From assembly GCF_002115725.1 (NCBI RefSeq), contig NZ_JFKD01000001.1, positions 248,001 to 312,000 of the forward strand: DNA of 64,000 bases, written 5' to 3'. The position numbers and the translations under genes are program-made. Each line of letters starts with the position of its first letter. Position 1 is the stretch's first letter. Source of the DNA: Marivita cryptomonadis. GTDB lineage: Bacteria > Pseudomonadota > Alphaproteobacteria > Rhodobacterales > Rhodobacteraceae. Below, piece by piece: positions 42,424 to 50,907 of this stretch. The notes below the pieces were generated by a model that was not told where the DNA came from, did not search any database, and saw nothing but the letters and a program-made list of their open reading frames with translations.

Positions 42424-44463
42424 ATGAAACGACTTCTACTTTCAGGCGTGGCCATGATTGCCCTGCCGGCAGCGGCTTATGCCAACTGCCCCGCAGTCAC
42501 AGTCGCCGATATGCAGGGCGTCGCCGCCGGTGAATTCCCGCAACAGTTCGAGCTGAGTGCCTTTCAGGACGCCGCCGGCTGCTCCATGGAGTTCAAGGCA
42601 AACCCGGAAATCGAAGCGCTGAACGCACAGATCAAAGGCAACCCTGACCTGCCGCCGCTTGCAGAGCGTATCCCGGCAGAGCCGCTGGTTGTCGTGCCTT
42701 ATGACAGCGTTGGTCAATACGGTGGTGAACTGAATGTTCTGTCGAACGCGACAGAAGCGGGCACATCCGATTTCCTTTCGGTGCGTCACGTTAACCTCGT
42801 GCGCTATTCCGATGACCTTCAGACAATCGTTCCGAATATCGCCAAGTCGTGGTCGTGGAACGATGATTACACCCAGCTTACCTTCAACCTGCGTGCGGGG
42901 CACAAGTGGTCTGACGGTGCGCCTTTTACGTCGGCTGACGTGAAGTTCTGGCATGACAACATCATGCTCGACACCAACATCTTCGAGCAGGTGCGCGACT
43001 ACGTGACCGTCGGCGGTGAGACCATGACGGTCGATACGCCGGATGATGTGACAGTGATTTTCAATCTGCCAGCACCGAAGCCTGGTCTGCTGACACACTT
43101 TGCGACGTCCTACGCGCAGGGTTTCCAGCCCATGCATTTCCTTGGCCAGTTCCACCCGGACATCAACCCGGATGCCGACAGCTATGCGCAGTCGCTTGGC
43201 TTTGAAAACGGCTATGATGCGATCCTTGCCTATTACGGGAACTCGGACTGGACTGACACACCGTCGCCGATGCTGTCGCGTGCGGACATCGTCGATGGTC
43301 TGCCCAAGGCAACTGTGCCGACGCTGGAATCGCACATCTACATCACCGACACGACCGAAGGTCGGAAACTGGTGGCGAACCCGTATTTCCACCAGGTCGA
43401 CACAACTGGTCAGCAGCTTCCCTACATCTCGACGCAGGACGAGCTTTATATCAACGATAACGAAGTGCGTATCCTCAAGCTGGTCAACGGCGAAGTGGAC
43501 TACAAATCGCAGTCCGTGCGTCTTGAATCCGCTCCGCTGCTTCTGGAAAATCAGGAAAAGGGCAACTACTCGATCCAGCTCAAGCCGACGGTTGGCATGC
43601 CAGCCTTCAGCTTCAACTTCACCATCGAAGACGAAGGCAAGCGCGCGCTTTACAACGATCTGCGGTTCCGTGAAGCCATGTCGTTGGCCGTCAACCGCGA
43701 CGAGCTGAACGAGATTGCGTATTTCGGTCAGGGTACGCCCAGCCAGATCGCACCGTTCAATCCGGCGCCTGATTTCGTTGATCCCAGCTGGGAAACCTAC
43801 AAGGCCGAATTTGATCCAGACACCTCCAAGGCGCTACTGGATGAGATCGGCATGGTCGATACCGATGGTGACGGTTTCCGTGAACTGCCCAACGGGGAAA
43901 AGATCACTCTGAACCTGCAATTCTCGACTCAGGGTATTGCCGGTGCCGTGGTGGAACTTGTTGGCCAGAACTGGGCCGATGTCGGCGTCCAGACGCAGGT
44001 CAAGGAAGTGACGCCGGATGAATACCGTTCCGCGCAATCCGCCAACAACCTTGACGTGGGTCTGTGGCAGTACGGTGCGCCGCTGGCAATCCATCTGGGT
44101 CTCAACAGCTTCTTCCGTCCTCCGTTCGGCACGTATTTCGAACACCGCACCGGGATGCTCTGGGCGGAATGGCTGGACACCAATGGCGCGTCTGGCGTTG
44201 AGCCGCCGGAATGGGCCAAGAAGCTGGCCGCTGATATCGACGCGTTCCAGTCGGCTGTTCCGGGCACCGCTGAGTCCAATGCGCTGGGCGCTGGTCTGGT
44301 GGAGAACTTCGTGAGCAACATGGTGATGATCGGCACGGTGAAAGCGCCGGAACCGATCTATGCCAGCAACAACCTCAAGAACTTCACCGAGTTCAAGACA
44401 TGGTCCTACGAATACTACCGGACCTACCCCTACCGCGCGACACAGTGGTGGTTGGACGAATAA
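42424..44463 (+). CDS. ABC transporter substrate-binding protein, family 5 (peptide-type)
   Basis: A 679-aa secreted SBP_bac_5-type binding protein. The signal peptide is R-L-L-L-S-G-V-A-M-I-A-L-P-A-A-A-Y-A. The body shows P-N-I-A-K-S-W-S-W-N-D-D-Y-T-Q-L-T-F-N-L-R and W-S-D-G-A-P-F-T, the family core. It is longer than standard DppA/OppA (~530) and its N-terminal ~50 residues include a two-cysteine segment. GGAGAT precedes the ATG. A 10-bp hairpin follows the stop. The ligand could be an oligopeptide, oligosaccharide or a phosphonate/sulfate ester. Confidence 0.9.
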   Translation: MKRLLLSGVAMIALPAAAYANCPAVTVADMQGVAAGEFPQQFELSAFQDAAGCSMEFKANPEIEALNAQIKGNPDLPPLAERIPAEPLVVVPYDSVGQYGGELNVLSNATEAGTSDFLSVRHVNLVRYSDDLQTIVPNIAKSWSWNDDYTQLTFNLRAGHKWSDGAPFTSADVKFWHDNIMLDTNIFEQVRDYVTVGGETMTVDTPDDVTVIFNLPAPKPGLLTHFATSYAQGFQPMHFLGQFHPDINPDADSYAQSLGFENGYDAILAYYGNSDWTDTPSPMLSRADIVDGLPKATVPTLESHIYITDTTEGRKLVANPYFHQVDTTGQQLPYISTQDELYINDNEVRILKLVNGEVDYKSQSVRLESAPLLLENQEKGNYSIQLKPTVGMPAFSFNFTIEDEGKRALYNDLRFREAMSLAVNRDELNEIAYFGQGTPSQIAPFNPAPDFVDPSWETYKAEFDPDTSKALLDEIGMVDTDGDGFRELPNGEKITLNLQFSTQGIAGAVVELVGQNWADVGVQTQVKEVTPDEYRSAQSANNLDVGLWQYGAPLAIHLGLNSFFRPPFGTYFEHRTGMLWAEWLDTNGASGVEPPEWAKKLAADIDAFQSAVPGTAESNALGAGLVENFVSNMVMIGTVKAPEPIYASNNLKNFTEFKTWSYEYYRTYPYRATQWWLDE

Positions 44464-44477
44464 AGGTCTCTGACCTT

Positions 44478-44510
44478 GACGTGGGCGGCGATTGTCGCCC
44501 ACGTCTTTCC
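44478..44510 (+). other. Hairpin after the binding-protein gene
   Basis: A perfect 10-bp stem (GACGTGGGCG / CGCCCACGTC) with an 8-nt loop and TTTCC beyond it lies 15 bp after the binding-protein stop. The T tract is short, so partial termination or 3'-end protection giving more binding protein than permease is likely. Confidence 0.6.
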
Positions 44511-44582
44511 TCAAGAATGATGGCAGTCTGACAGGCACACCGGATCAACCGGAGGCGCAGACGCAATGCAGGGGCATGCTTC

Positions 44583-45587
44583 ATGTTGAATTTTGCGCGC
44601 TTCGTGGTGACACGCGCAGTTCTGGCAATGGTCACGCTGATCATTGTCTCGCTGGTCGTGTTTTCACTCATGGAGTTGGTCCCGGGCGATTGCGCCGAGC
44701 GATACCTTGCGTTCAAGAATACCCAAGGTTCCGGTATCTCCGCTGCCGATATCGAGAACGAGCGCATCCGACTAGGGCTGGATCGACCGTTCCTCGAACG
44801 TTGGGGCAAGTGGATCGTCAACGCATTCCAAGGCGAGTTCGGCGACAGCTGTATCCTGCGCGTCGATATCGCCCAGCTTCTTGGCGACAAGTTCTGGATT
44901 TCGCTGGGTCTGTGTCTTGCCTCATTGCTGCTGGCCTATTCAATTGCCTTGCCTGTCGGCATCATCGCTGCTGCGTCTGACAATGCGATCCTGAACAACT
45001 CGCTGCGTCTGTTCAGCTATCTTGGCCTTGCCATGCCGAATTTCTTGCTGGCGCTGATGATCATGCTGTTCTCGACTGTCTATTTCGGGGACACACTGAC
45101 CGGATTGTTTTCAGCCGAATATCGCGATGCACCATGGAGTGTGGACCGGGTTCTTGACCTGCTGAGTAACGCGTGGTTGCCCATTTTCATCCTTGGTTGG
45201 TCGGCTACCGCCTTTGCGTTGCAAACCGTGCGCGCACTGATGTCCGACGAGATCGGCAAGCTTTACGTGACGGCTGCATCAGCCCGCGGCGTACATGGGC
45301 GCAAATTGCTTTGGAACTACCCGGCCCGTCACGCGCTTGGCCCAATCGTCAACAGCCTTGGCTTTGACCTCAACCGTATCTTCAACGAATTGCCCATCGT
45401 GGCGCTGATCTTGACGCTGACCGAAGCGGGCGCGTTGTTGATCGAAGCGCTGGCGCGGTCAAACGATCAACAATTGGCCGGGGCGATCATTTTCCTTCTC
45501 ACCGCGTCCATCGTGACGCTCAACTTCTTGACGGACGTGTTGTTGGCGGTTCTTGATCCGCGTGTCCGCAAGAGCATCGTGAGGTGA
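44583..45587 (+). CDS. ABC transporter permease, DppB/OppB type
   Basis: A 334-aa inner-membrane protein with six helices and the C-terminal EAA-type coupling loop (T-A-A-S-A-R-G-V-H-G-R-K-L-L-W-N-Y). The N-terminal F-V-V-T-R-A-V-L-A-M-V-T-L-I-I-V-S-L-V-V-F-S-L is the typical first helix. An extended periplasmic loop with two cysteines follows. It pairs with the next permease. Confidence 0.88.
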   Translation: MLNFARFVVTRAVLAMVTLIIVSLVVFSLMELVPGDCAERYLAFKNTQGSGISAADIENERIRLGLDRPFLERWGKWIVNAFQGEFGDSCILRVDIAQLLGDKFWISLGLCLASLLLAYSIALPVGIIAAASDNAILNNSLRLFSYLGLAMPNFLLALMIMLFSTVYFGDTLTGLFSAEYRDAPWSVDRVLDLLSNAWLPIFILGWSATAFALQTVRALMSDEIGKLYVTAASARGVHGRKLLWNYPARHALGPIVNSLGFDLNRIFNELPIVALILTLTEAGALLIEALARSNDQQLAGAIIFLLTASIVTLNFLTDVLLAVLDPRVRKSIVR

Positions 45588-45591
45588 CGCC

Positions 45592-46791
45592 ATGACGACG
45601 ACACCCAATCCCATGAAGCCGAATTTGGCCCAGACCACGGGACCAGATGTGCAGGTCGTGGAAACGGACGCTGCCGTAGAGCGTCGTTCGAAAGAGGCGT
45701 ATTTCACAGCGTCACAAGGCCAACTGATCTGGGCGCGTTTCAAGAAACAGCGCGCGGCGATGATCGCGGCATGTGTGTTGCTGTTCCTTGTGCTGTCAGG
45801 GATTTTCGCGCCGTTCCTGTCGCCCTACAATCCGACGATTGCCGGCAAGAACGACGAATACACCAACGGCGCGCCACAAATCCCACAGTTCTGTGACGTG
45901 AACGGCTGTTCGCTGCGACCCTTCGTTCATGCAGTCGAACGCGAGCGGTCGATGGCAACGAACTTTCGATGGGTGACGACCATCAACGAGGAGGAGCGGC
46001 ACTACGTCTACTTCTTCGTCGAAGGTTGGGAGTACAAGCTTTTCGGCTTCATTCCGATGGACACACATTTGTTCGGTACGCAGGAAGGGTTTGTGCATGT
46101 CTTTGGCACCGATGATGCTGGAAAGGATATCTTTTCACGCACCTTCCACGCCATTTGGACCTCATTGCAAGTGGGGACGATCGGTGTCTTGATCGCTTTT
46201 GTGCTGGCACTCGTGATCGGGGGCGTGTCGGGGTATTATGGCGGCTGGATCGACTCTGTTCTGCAGATGATCACCGATGCGGTGCGAACGGTTCCTGCCA
46301 TTCCGCTTTTCATGGCAGTGGCTGCGTTCATGCCACCTGAATTATCCGCCGAGGAGCGATTCTTCTATATCTCGCTGATCCTTGGCTTGATTGGCTGGCC
46401 GACACTGGCGCGGCGCGTGCGGACGCACTTGCTGACCGAGCGCAATCAGGAATACGTGTTGGCTGCCCAGCTTTGCGGAGCCTCGTCTGGCCACGTGATC
46501 CGGCGCCATCTGCTGCCCAGCTTCACCAGCTATATCATCGTCGATCTCGTAATTTCGTTCCCGTACATGGTGCTGTCGGAAACGGCGCTGTCGTTCATCG
46601 GGCTTGGCCTAAAGGATCCGGTGAACAGCCTTGGCGTGATGCTCCAGAACGTGACCAGCGCAGACGTGCTTCTTAATTACCAATGGTACTTCATCCCGGT
46701 GATCTTTTTCATCGCACTGGTGATGGCGTTTGTGTTTGTCGGTGACGGCTTGCGCGACGCGGCAGACCCCTATTCGGATAACAACAAATGA
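45592..46791 (+). CDS. ABC transporter permease, DppC/OppC type with large periplasmic loop
   Basis: A 399-aa DppC-like permease: K-K-Q-R-A-A-M-I-A-A-C-V-L-L-F-L first helix, then an unusually long periplasmic insert (~110 residues, with two cysteines in C-D-V-N-G-C-S and aromatic-rich segments), then F-G-T-D-D-A-G-K-D-I-F-S-R and the BPD_transp_1 core with an EAA loop (L-C-G-A-S-S-G-H-V-I-R-R-H-L-L-P). The insert, longer than in standard dipeptide permeases, may help dock the 679-aa binding protein. It starts 4 bp after the previous stop and overlaps the ATPase gene by 4 bp. Confidence 0.88.
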   Translation: MTTTPNPMKPNLAQTTGPDVQVVETDAAVERRSKEAYFTASQGQLIWARFKKQRAAMIAACVLLFLVLSGIFAPFLSPYNPTIAGKNDEYTNGAPQIPQFCDVNGCSLRPFVHAVERERSMATNFRWVTTINEEERHYVYFFVEGWEYKLFGFIPMDTHLFGTQEGFVHVFGTDDAGKDIFSRTFHAIWTSLQVGTIGVLIAFVLALVIGGVSGYYGGWIDSVLQMITDAVRTVPAIPLFMAVAAFMPPELSAEERFFYISLILGLIGWPTLARRVRTHLLTERNQEYVLAAQLCGASSGHVIRRHLLPSFTSYIIVDLVISFPYMVLSETALSFIGLGLKDPVNSLGVMLQNVTSADVLLNYQWYFIPVIFFIALVMAFVFVGDGLRDAADPYSDNNK

Positions 46792-47783
46792 CGGCCCTAA
46801 TCGACGTAGAAAACCTGACACTCAAGTTTCGCACGGACGAGGGGCTGATCACCGCTGTCGACAATGTCAGTTTCTCGCTCAACAAGGGCGAGGTGATGGG
46901 GTTGGTCGGAGAGTCCGGTTCGGGCAAATCGGTGACCGCCAAGGCGCTGATGCATTTGAACGCTCGCAACGCCGTTTATACGCCGGAAAGCAAGATCACG
47001 CTTCACACCGAAAGCGGCCCAGTAGACGTTCTATCCCTCAAAACGCCGCGCGAGTTGAACATCGTGCGTGGCGGTGCTGTGTCCATGATTTTTCAGGAAC
47101 CGATGGCCAGCTTTGCGCCCGCGATCACCATCGGCAAACAAATGGTCGAGCAGCTTCAGCTGCATGGGGATTACACGAACGAGAGCGCCAAGCGCTGGTC
47201 AATTGAAATGCTGGACCGCGTTGGCATTTCTGATCCGTCCAAGAGGTTCGATCAGTACGCGTTTGAATTGTCGGGCGGCATGCGTCAGCGGGCGATGATC
47301 GCGATGGCACTTTCGACGCAACCCAAGCTGCTGATCGCGGATGAGCCGACAACGGCACTGGACGTGACCATTCAGGCGCAGGTGATCGACCTTATGAAAG
47401 ACCTCGTGGCCGAGTTTCAGATGGGGATCGTGTTTATCACGCATGACCTTGGAGTGGTTGCACAGACCGCTGACAAGGTGAACGTCATGTATCTGGGTCG
47501 GATGATCGAAGAAGGCCCCGTCCGCGAGGTGATCCGCAATTCAAAACATCCCTACACGCAGGGTTTGCTTGCGGCTTTGCCGAAACTGGATGACCTCGAC
47601 TCGCCGTTGACGCCTGTCCCCGGCGACATCCCGTCACCGCTTGAGCGGCCATCAGGGTGTGTGTTTCACACACGCTGTTCCAAGGTTGTAGGAGACGTGT
47701 GCAGAATCACCGATCCCAGAGATCGCAAGATCGACGCGACACACAAAGTGGCCTGCCATATCTACGACGAGGTGCCGGCATGA
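46788..47783 (+). CDS. ABC transporter ATP-binding protein, DppD type
   Basis: A 331-aa ATPase with Walker A G-E-S-G-S-G-K-S, signature L-S-G-G-M-R-Q-R and Walker B L-L-I-A-D-E-P, plus the oligopeptide-transporter C-terminal motif (P-S-G-C-V-F-H-T-R-C). ATGA overlaps tie it to both neighbours. It forms a heterodimer with the next ATPase. Confidence 0.92.
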   Translation: MTALIDVENLTLKFRTDEGLITAVDNVSFSLNKGEVMGLVGESGSGKSVTAKALMHLNARNAVYTPESKITLHTESGPVDVLSLKTPRELNIVRGGAVSMIFQEPMASFAPAITIGKQMVEQLQLHGDYTNESAKRWSIEMLDRVGISDPSKRFDQYAFELSGGMRQRAMIAMALSTQPKLLIADEPTTALDVTIQAQVIDLMKDLVAEFQMGIVFITHDLGVVAQTADKVNVMYLGRMIEEGPVREVIRNSKHPYTQGLLAALPKLDDLDSPLTPVPGDIPSPLERPSGCVFHTRCSKVVGDVCRITDPRDRKIDATHKVACHIYDEVPA

Positions 47784-48781
47784 GTGATGTTCTGATCTGC
47801 GCCAAAGGGCTGTCCGTGGGGTTTCCTATCGGGGGTGGACTGTTCAACAAGCAGGTCCTCAAGGCTGTTGATAATGTTTCCCTCGACATCAAAAAGGGGT
47901 CGTTCTTTGGGCTTGTCGGCGAAAGTGGTTCTGGAAAGACCACGCTGGGACGCGCTCTGCTGAAGGCGGCTCCGATCACTGCGGGCGGTGCGCATTACAG
48001 TGATGGTGAGGTTGATTACGATCTTGAGAAGATCACAAATGACCAGCTCAAGGATTATCGCAAACGTGCGCAGTTGATCTTTCAGGACCCCTATGCGGCG
48101 CTTAGCCCGCGTATGACGGTGCGGGATATCATTGCCGAACCACTCGAAGTGATGCGTCTTACGAAGAACCGCCAGGAAACCGATGCCCGCGTGCGCGAGA
48201 TCGCGGCGAAGTGCCGGTTGAACCTTGAACACTTGCGCCGATTTCCTCACGCATTTTCCGGTGGTCAGCGTCAGCGTATTTCGATTGCCCGCGCGCTGGT
48301 GTCTGCACCCAAGTTCATCGTTGCGGATGAAAGCGTTGCGGCTTTGGATGTGTCCATTCAGGCGGATGTGCTGAACCTGCTCAAGCAGATCCAGTCCGAT
48401 ATGGGTCTGACCTTCATGTTCATCAGCCACGATTTGTCGGTGGTGGCGCATACCTGCGATCATGTCGCTGTGATGTATCTGGGTCGCTTGGTGGAATCCG
48501 CTCCAACGCGCAAACTTTTTGCGGCCCCGCGCCACCCTTATACCAAGGCGTTGTTCTCGGCGATCCCGTCGCTTGATCCGGATGACCGGGGTTCCGCGCA
48601 AAAGCTGACGGGGGAAATACCGTCGCCGACCAATCAACCGTCGGGCTGCAAGTTTCACACTCGGTGCCCATTCGCTATCGACCACTGCAAACAGGTTGAA
48701 CCCAAACTTGAAACGGACGGCACAGGGCATGACGTGGCGTGCCATCGGTGGAAGGAACTCATGGCCCCGCAAGCCGCGTGA
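47780..48781 (+). CDS. ABC transporter ATP-binding protein, DppF type
   Basis: A 333-aa ATPase with Walker A G-E-S-G-S-G-K-T, signature F-S-G-G-Q-R-Q-R and Walker B F-I-V-A-D-E-S: the usual 'DEP' is 'DES' here, common in this family. The C-terminal oligo_HPY motif has H-T-R-C-P-F-A. The start at ATGA overlap with the preceding ATPase is used; the open frame extends far upstream but inside that gene. Its stop codon directly abuts the stop of the convergent polysaccharide-block gene. Confidence 0.92.
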   Translation: MSDVLICAKGLSVGFPIGGGLFNKQVLKAVDNVSLDIKKGSFFGLVGESGSGKTTLGRALLKAAPITAGGAHYSDGEVDYDLEKITNDQLKDYRKRAQLIFQDPYAALSPRMTVRDIIAEPLEVMRLTKNRQETDARVREIAAKCRLNLEHLRRFPHAFSGGQRQRISIARALVSAPKFIVADESVAALDVSIQADVLNLLKQIQSDMGLTFMFISHDLSVVAHTCDHVAVMYLGRLVESAPTRKLFAAPRHPYTKALFSAIPSLDPDDRGSAQKLTGEIPSPTNQPSGCKFHTRCPFAIDHCKQVEPKLETDGTGHDVACHRWKELMAPQAA

Positions 48782-50806
48782 TCAGCTGTCCAAGTTTCTT
48801 CGGTACGGTGCATGTGTCGTGGCACGTTTCAGATCGTCGGCGAGGATCTTGGCAAGCGACAAGGCTCCGCTTGGGCTAAGCCGCGTCGAGGTGATGTAGT
48901 CACTCGACAAGCCACCCCGCACATCGCATCGCGTGCTTGAACAGAACGCGCCCCACGTGTCGACATAGGTCATCTGGCCGGTGGCAGCAAAGCTGCGGAA
49001 CAGATCGTCCATCGTGGCGTGGCGCTGTGTAACGTCCGAGACTGCGACCGTGGTCGAGATTTTGGGCATACCCATATACAGCCCGGCACCAGGCAAACTG
49101 GATCGTGCGGCCATTTCTGCGTCAAAGCTTGGATGTGATGGAACCTGCCGCAGAACCGAGACGCGCACGCCTCTGTCTGACAAGGTCTGCAAAGTGTTTT
49201 TTGCTGCGCTTTCCACGTAGTCTGCTTGTCGTGAGATGTCCATGGGACTGCCGTCCAAGGGCCCGATCCGCACTTTGGCTTCGGTGAAAAGTTCAATCTT
49301 TGGAACATCTAGGTAATAGGCCCAATCCGCAACAAGAGTGACTTGTCGTACAGACGTCAGATGCGGCAAGGCTTGCAGGACTTGGGCTGACTGCCTGTCG
49401 CATTCCTGTCCGGAAACAGATGATCCCGCAGGGAATCGACTTTGCAGGTCGCCCAAGGGCACGCAGTCAGTGCGTGCGATCAGCAATGTGGGTACAGCCG
49501 CCCGGCGTGCAGCCTCGGCATAGCCAATGCTGATCGCATCAAGCTGGTGATCGCCCCAGACCAAAACCTTTGGCGGGCCGTCTGGCCCTAAGCGGCAGAC
49601 TTCGAGTCCCGCCAAAGGGCCGTCGGTTTCGCGCGGACACCGCGTGGACGGTGCGTCCGAATGCAGCGCGTGAAGATACGCTTGCGCCCCATCGGGGAAC
49701 CGCCATTGCAATCCATGTGTCATCAGACTGATCATGCCATTGACGAACAGGACCGTTGCAACCGCGCCGCTGATAACGAGCTTATTTGTTCCGGTCCGTT
49801 GTTCGATATGTTGCCAGACCGACCATGAGAAAATCGCGAAGAGCAGGCAGGGGATGACCAACAAGACTAGGTCGAGTTTCTCATGCCCTGAGATGCTGAG
49901 CGCGGTGTTCAGTTTGAGAAGTGGAACGGCCCATAGGAAGGTGTGAAGCACCATTCCAAACCAGCGCCTGCGCAAGTCGGTCATCTCTGGCTGCGAAGTT
50001 CGACTGCGGCTGCCAAGATAGAGAAAAGACAGGCCGAGCGCCACAATGGCACGCGACACCAACGTGTCACCGAAGGCCGAGATTGCAAGGACACCGGCCA
50101 AGATATTAATGACGCCGATGAGTGCTGCGAACTCCAAAACGCGGAATCGGTGCGTGATGATGAACGGCAGTGCGCCGAACAGAAAGGCCCATAAGCCGCC
50201 GATGGGAAGCTGCTGGACCATCGGCGCGTCGATCAGTGTCAGGATCAGCGAAACGATGGAAATGCTTCCAAGAACGAAAAGCAAACGCAAGCTGTTGGCT
50301 GAAAACAACCAGAAGAGCACGCTGAGGATCACGCCACACTGCGCGATCAGTGCCAGCAACCACAAGTGGTCGAACAGCCCGTCAAAGCGCATGCCCGTTT
50401 CAACAGGAAAGAACACTTGGCCGACATTGGTTGTGAAGGTGGCAGCCAACAACAACGCATGACCAAGGTTCTCATACTCTTGCGGTAAGAACACCATCCA
50501 GCCCACGCCGAACAGCAGCACCGCACAGCACAGAACGCCGATGAAGTATGCCTGCAACACGCAGATGATCTGGGATTTGAATATGTCCGTGCCACGGATC
50601 AGCTGATTGGCGCACCAAGCGCCACAAAAGACCAGGATGATATCCTTGGCAAAGGCGTCCGCACCCACTTGTCCTGCACCCAAAGCTGCAAGAACAAAGG
50701 CGAGGCAGGCCAATGCAAGCAGAAACTGTCTGATTTCCGACCGCGCAGATTCAGAATCTTTGAGAACAAAGACGTCTGACACACGCAAGGTCGAGCGGGT
50801 TGACAC
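48782..50806 (-). CDS. Degenerate acyltransferase-3/SGNH-type membrane protein
   Basis: A 674-aa protein laid out like OafA-type O-acyltransferases: about ten membrane helices (residues ~25-370) and a C-terminal SGNH-like domain (~residue 405 onward). Key residues are lost. The N-terminal R-x-D-G-L-R...V-x-x-F-H signature is absent; the normally conserved H-x-W-S-L-x-V-E-E-Q-F stretch reads H-L-W-L-L-A-L-I-A-Q-C near residue 147; the SGNH nucleophile motif G-D-S-H reads G-D-H-Q near 417; the C-terminal D-x-x-H-L-S reads T-S-T-R-L-S near 637. A structural or regulatory role is likelier than acyl transfer. First two of these losses could partly reflect remote homology. Confidence 0.7.
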   Translation of the reverse strand: MSTRSTLRVSDVFVLKDSESARSEIRQFLLALACLAFVLAALGAGQVGADAFAKDIILVFCGAWCANQLIRGTDIFKSQIICVLQAYFIGVLCCAVLLFGVGWMVFLPQEYENLGHALLLAATFTTNVGQVFFPVETGMRFDGLFDHLWLLALIAQCGVILSVLFWLFSANSLRLLFVLGSISIVSLILTLIDAPMVQQLPIGGLWAFLFGALPFIITHRFRVLEFAALIGVINILAGVLAISAFGDTLVSRAIVALGLSFLYLGSRSRTSQPEMTDLRRRWFGMVLHTFLWAVPLLKLNTALSISGHEKLDLVLLVIPCLLFAIFSWSVWQHIEQRTGTNKLVISGAVATVLFVNGMISLMTHGLQWRFPDGAQAYLHALHSDAPSTRCPRETDGPLAGLEVCRLGPDGPPKVLVWGDHQLDAISIGYAEAARRAAVPTLLIARTDCVPLGDLQSRFPAGSSVSGQECDRQSAQVLQALPHLTSVRQVTLVADWAYYLDVPKIELFTEAKVRIGPLDGSPMDISRQADYVESAAKNTLQTLSDRGVRVSVLRQVPSHPSFDAEMAARSSLPGAGLYMGMPKISTTVAVSDVTQRHATMDDLFRSFAATGQMTYVDTWGAFCSSTRCDVRGGLSSDYITSTRLSPSGALSLAKILADDLKRATTHAPYRRNLDS

Positions 50807-50907
50807 AGTATCACACCTTAGCAGCTACGGCCCCCACCGTTGAGCATGGATACTCTTTCGCTGACGGCGTGGGCAACTGCCAATTGGGAAACAGTGTGTT
50901 GTACTGA

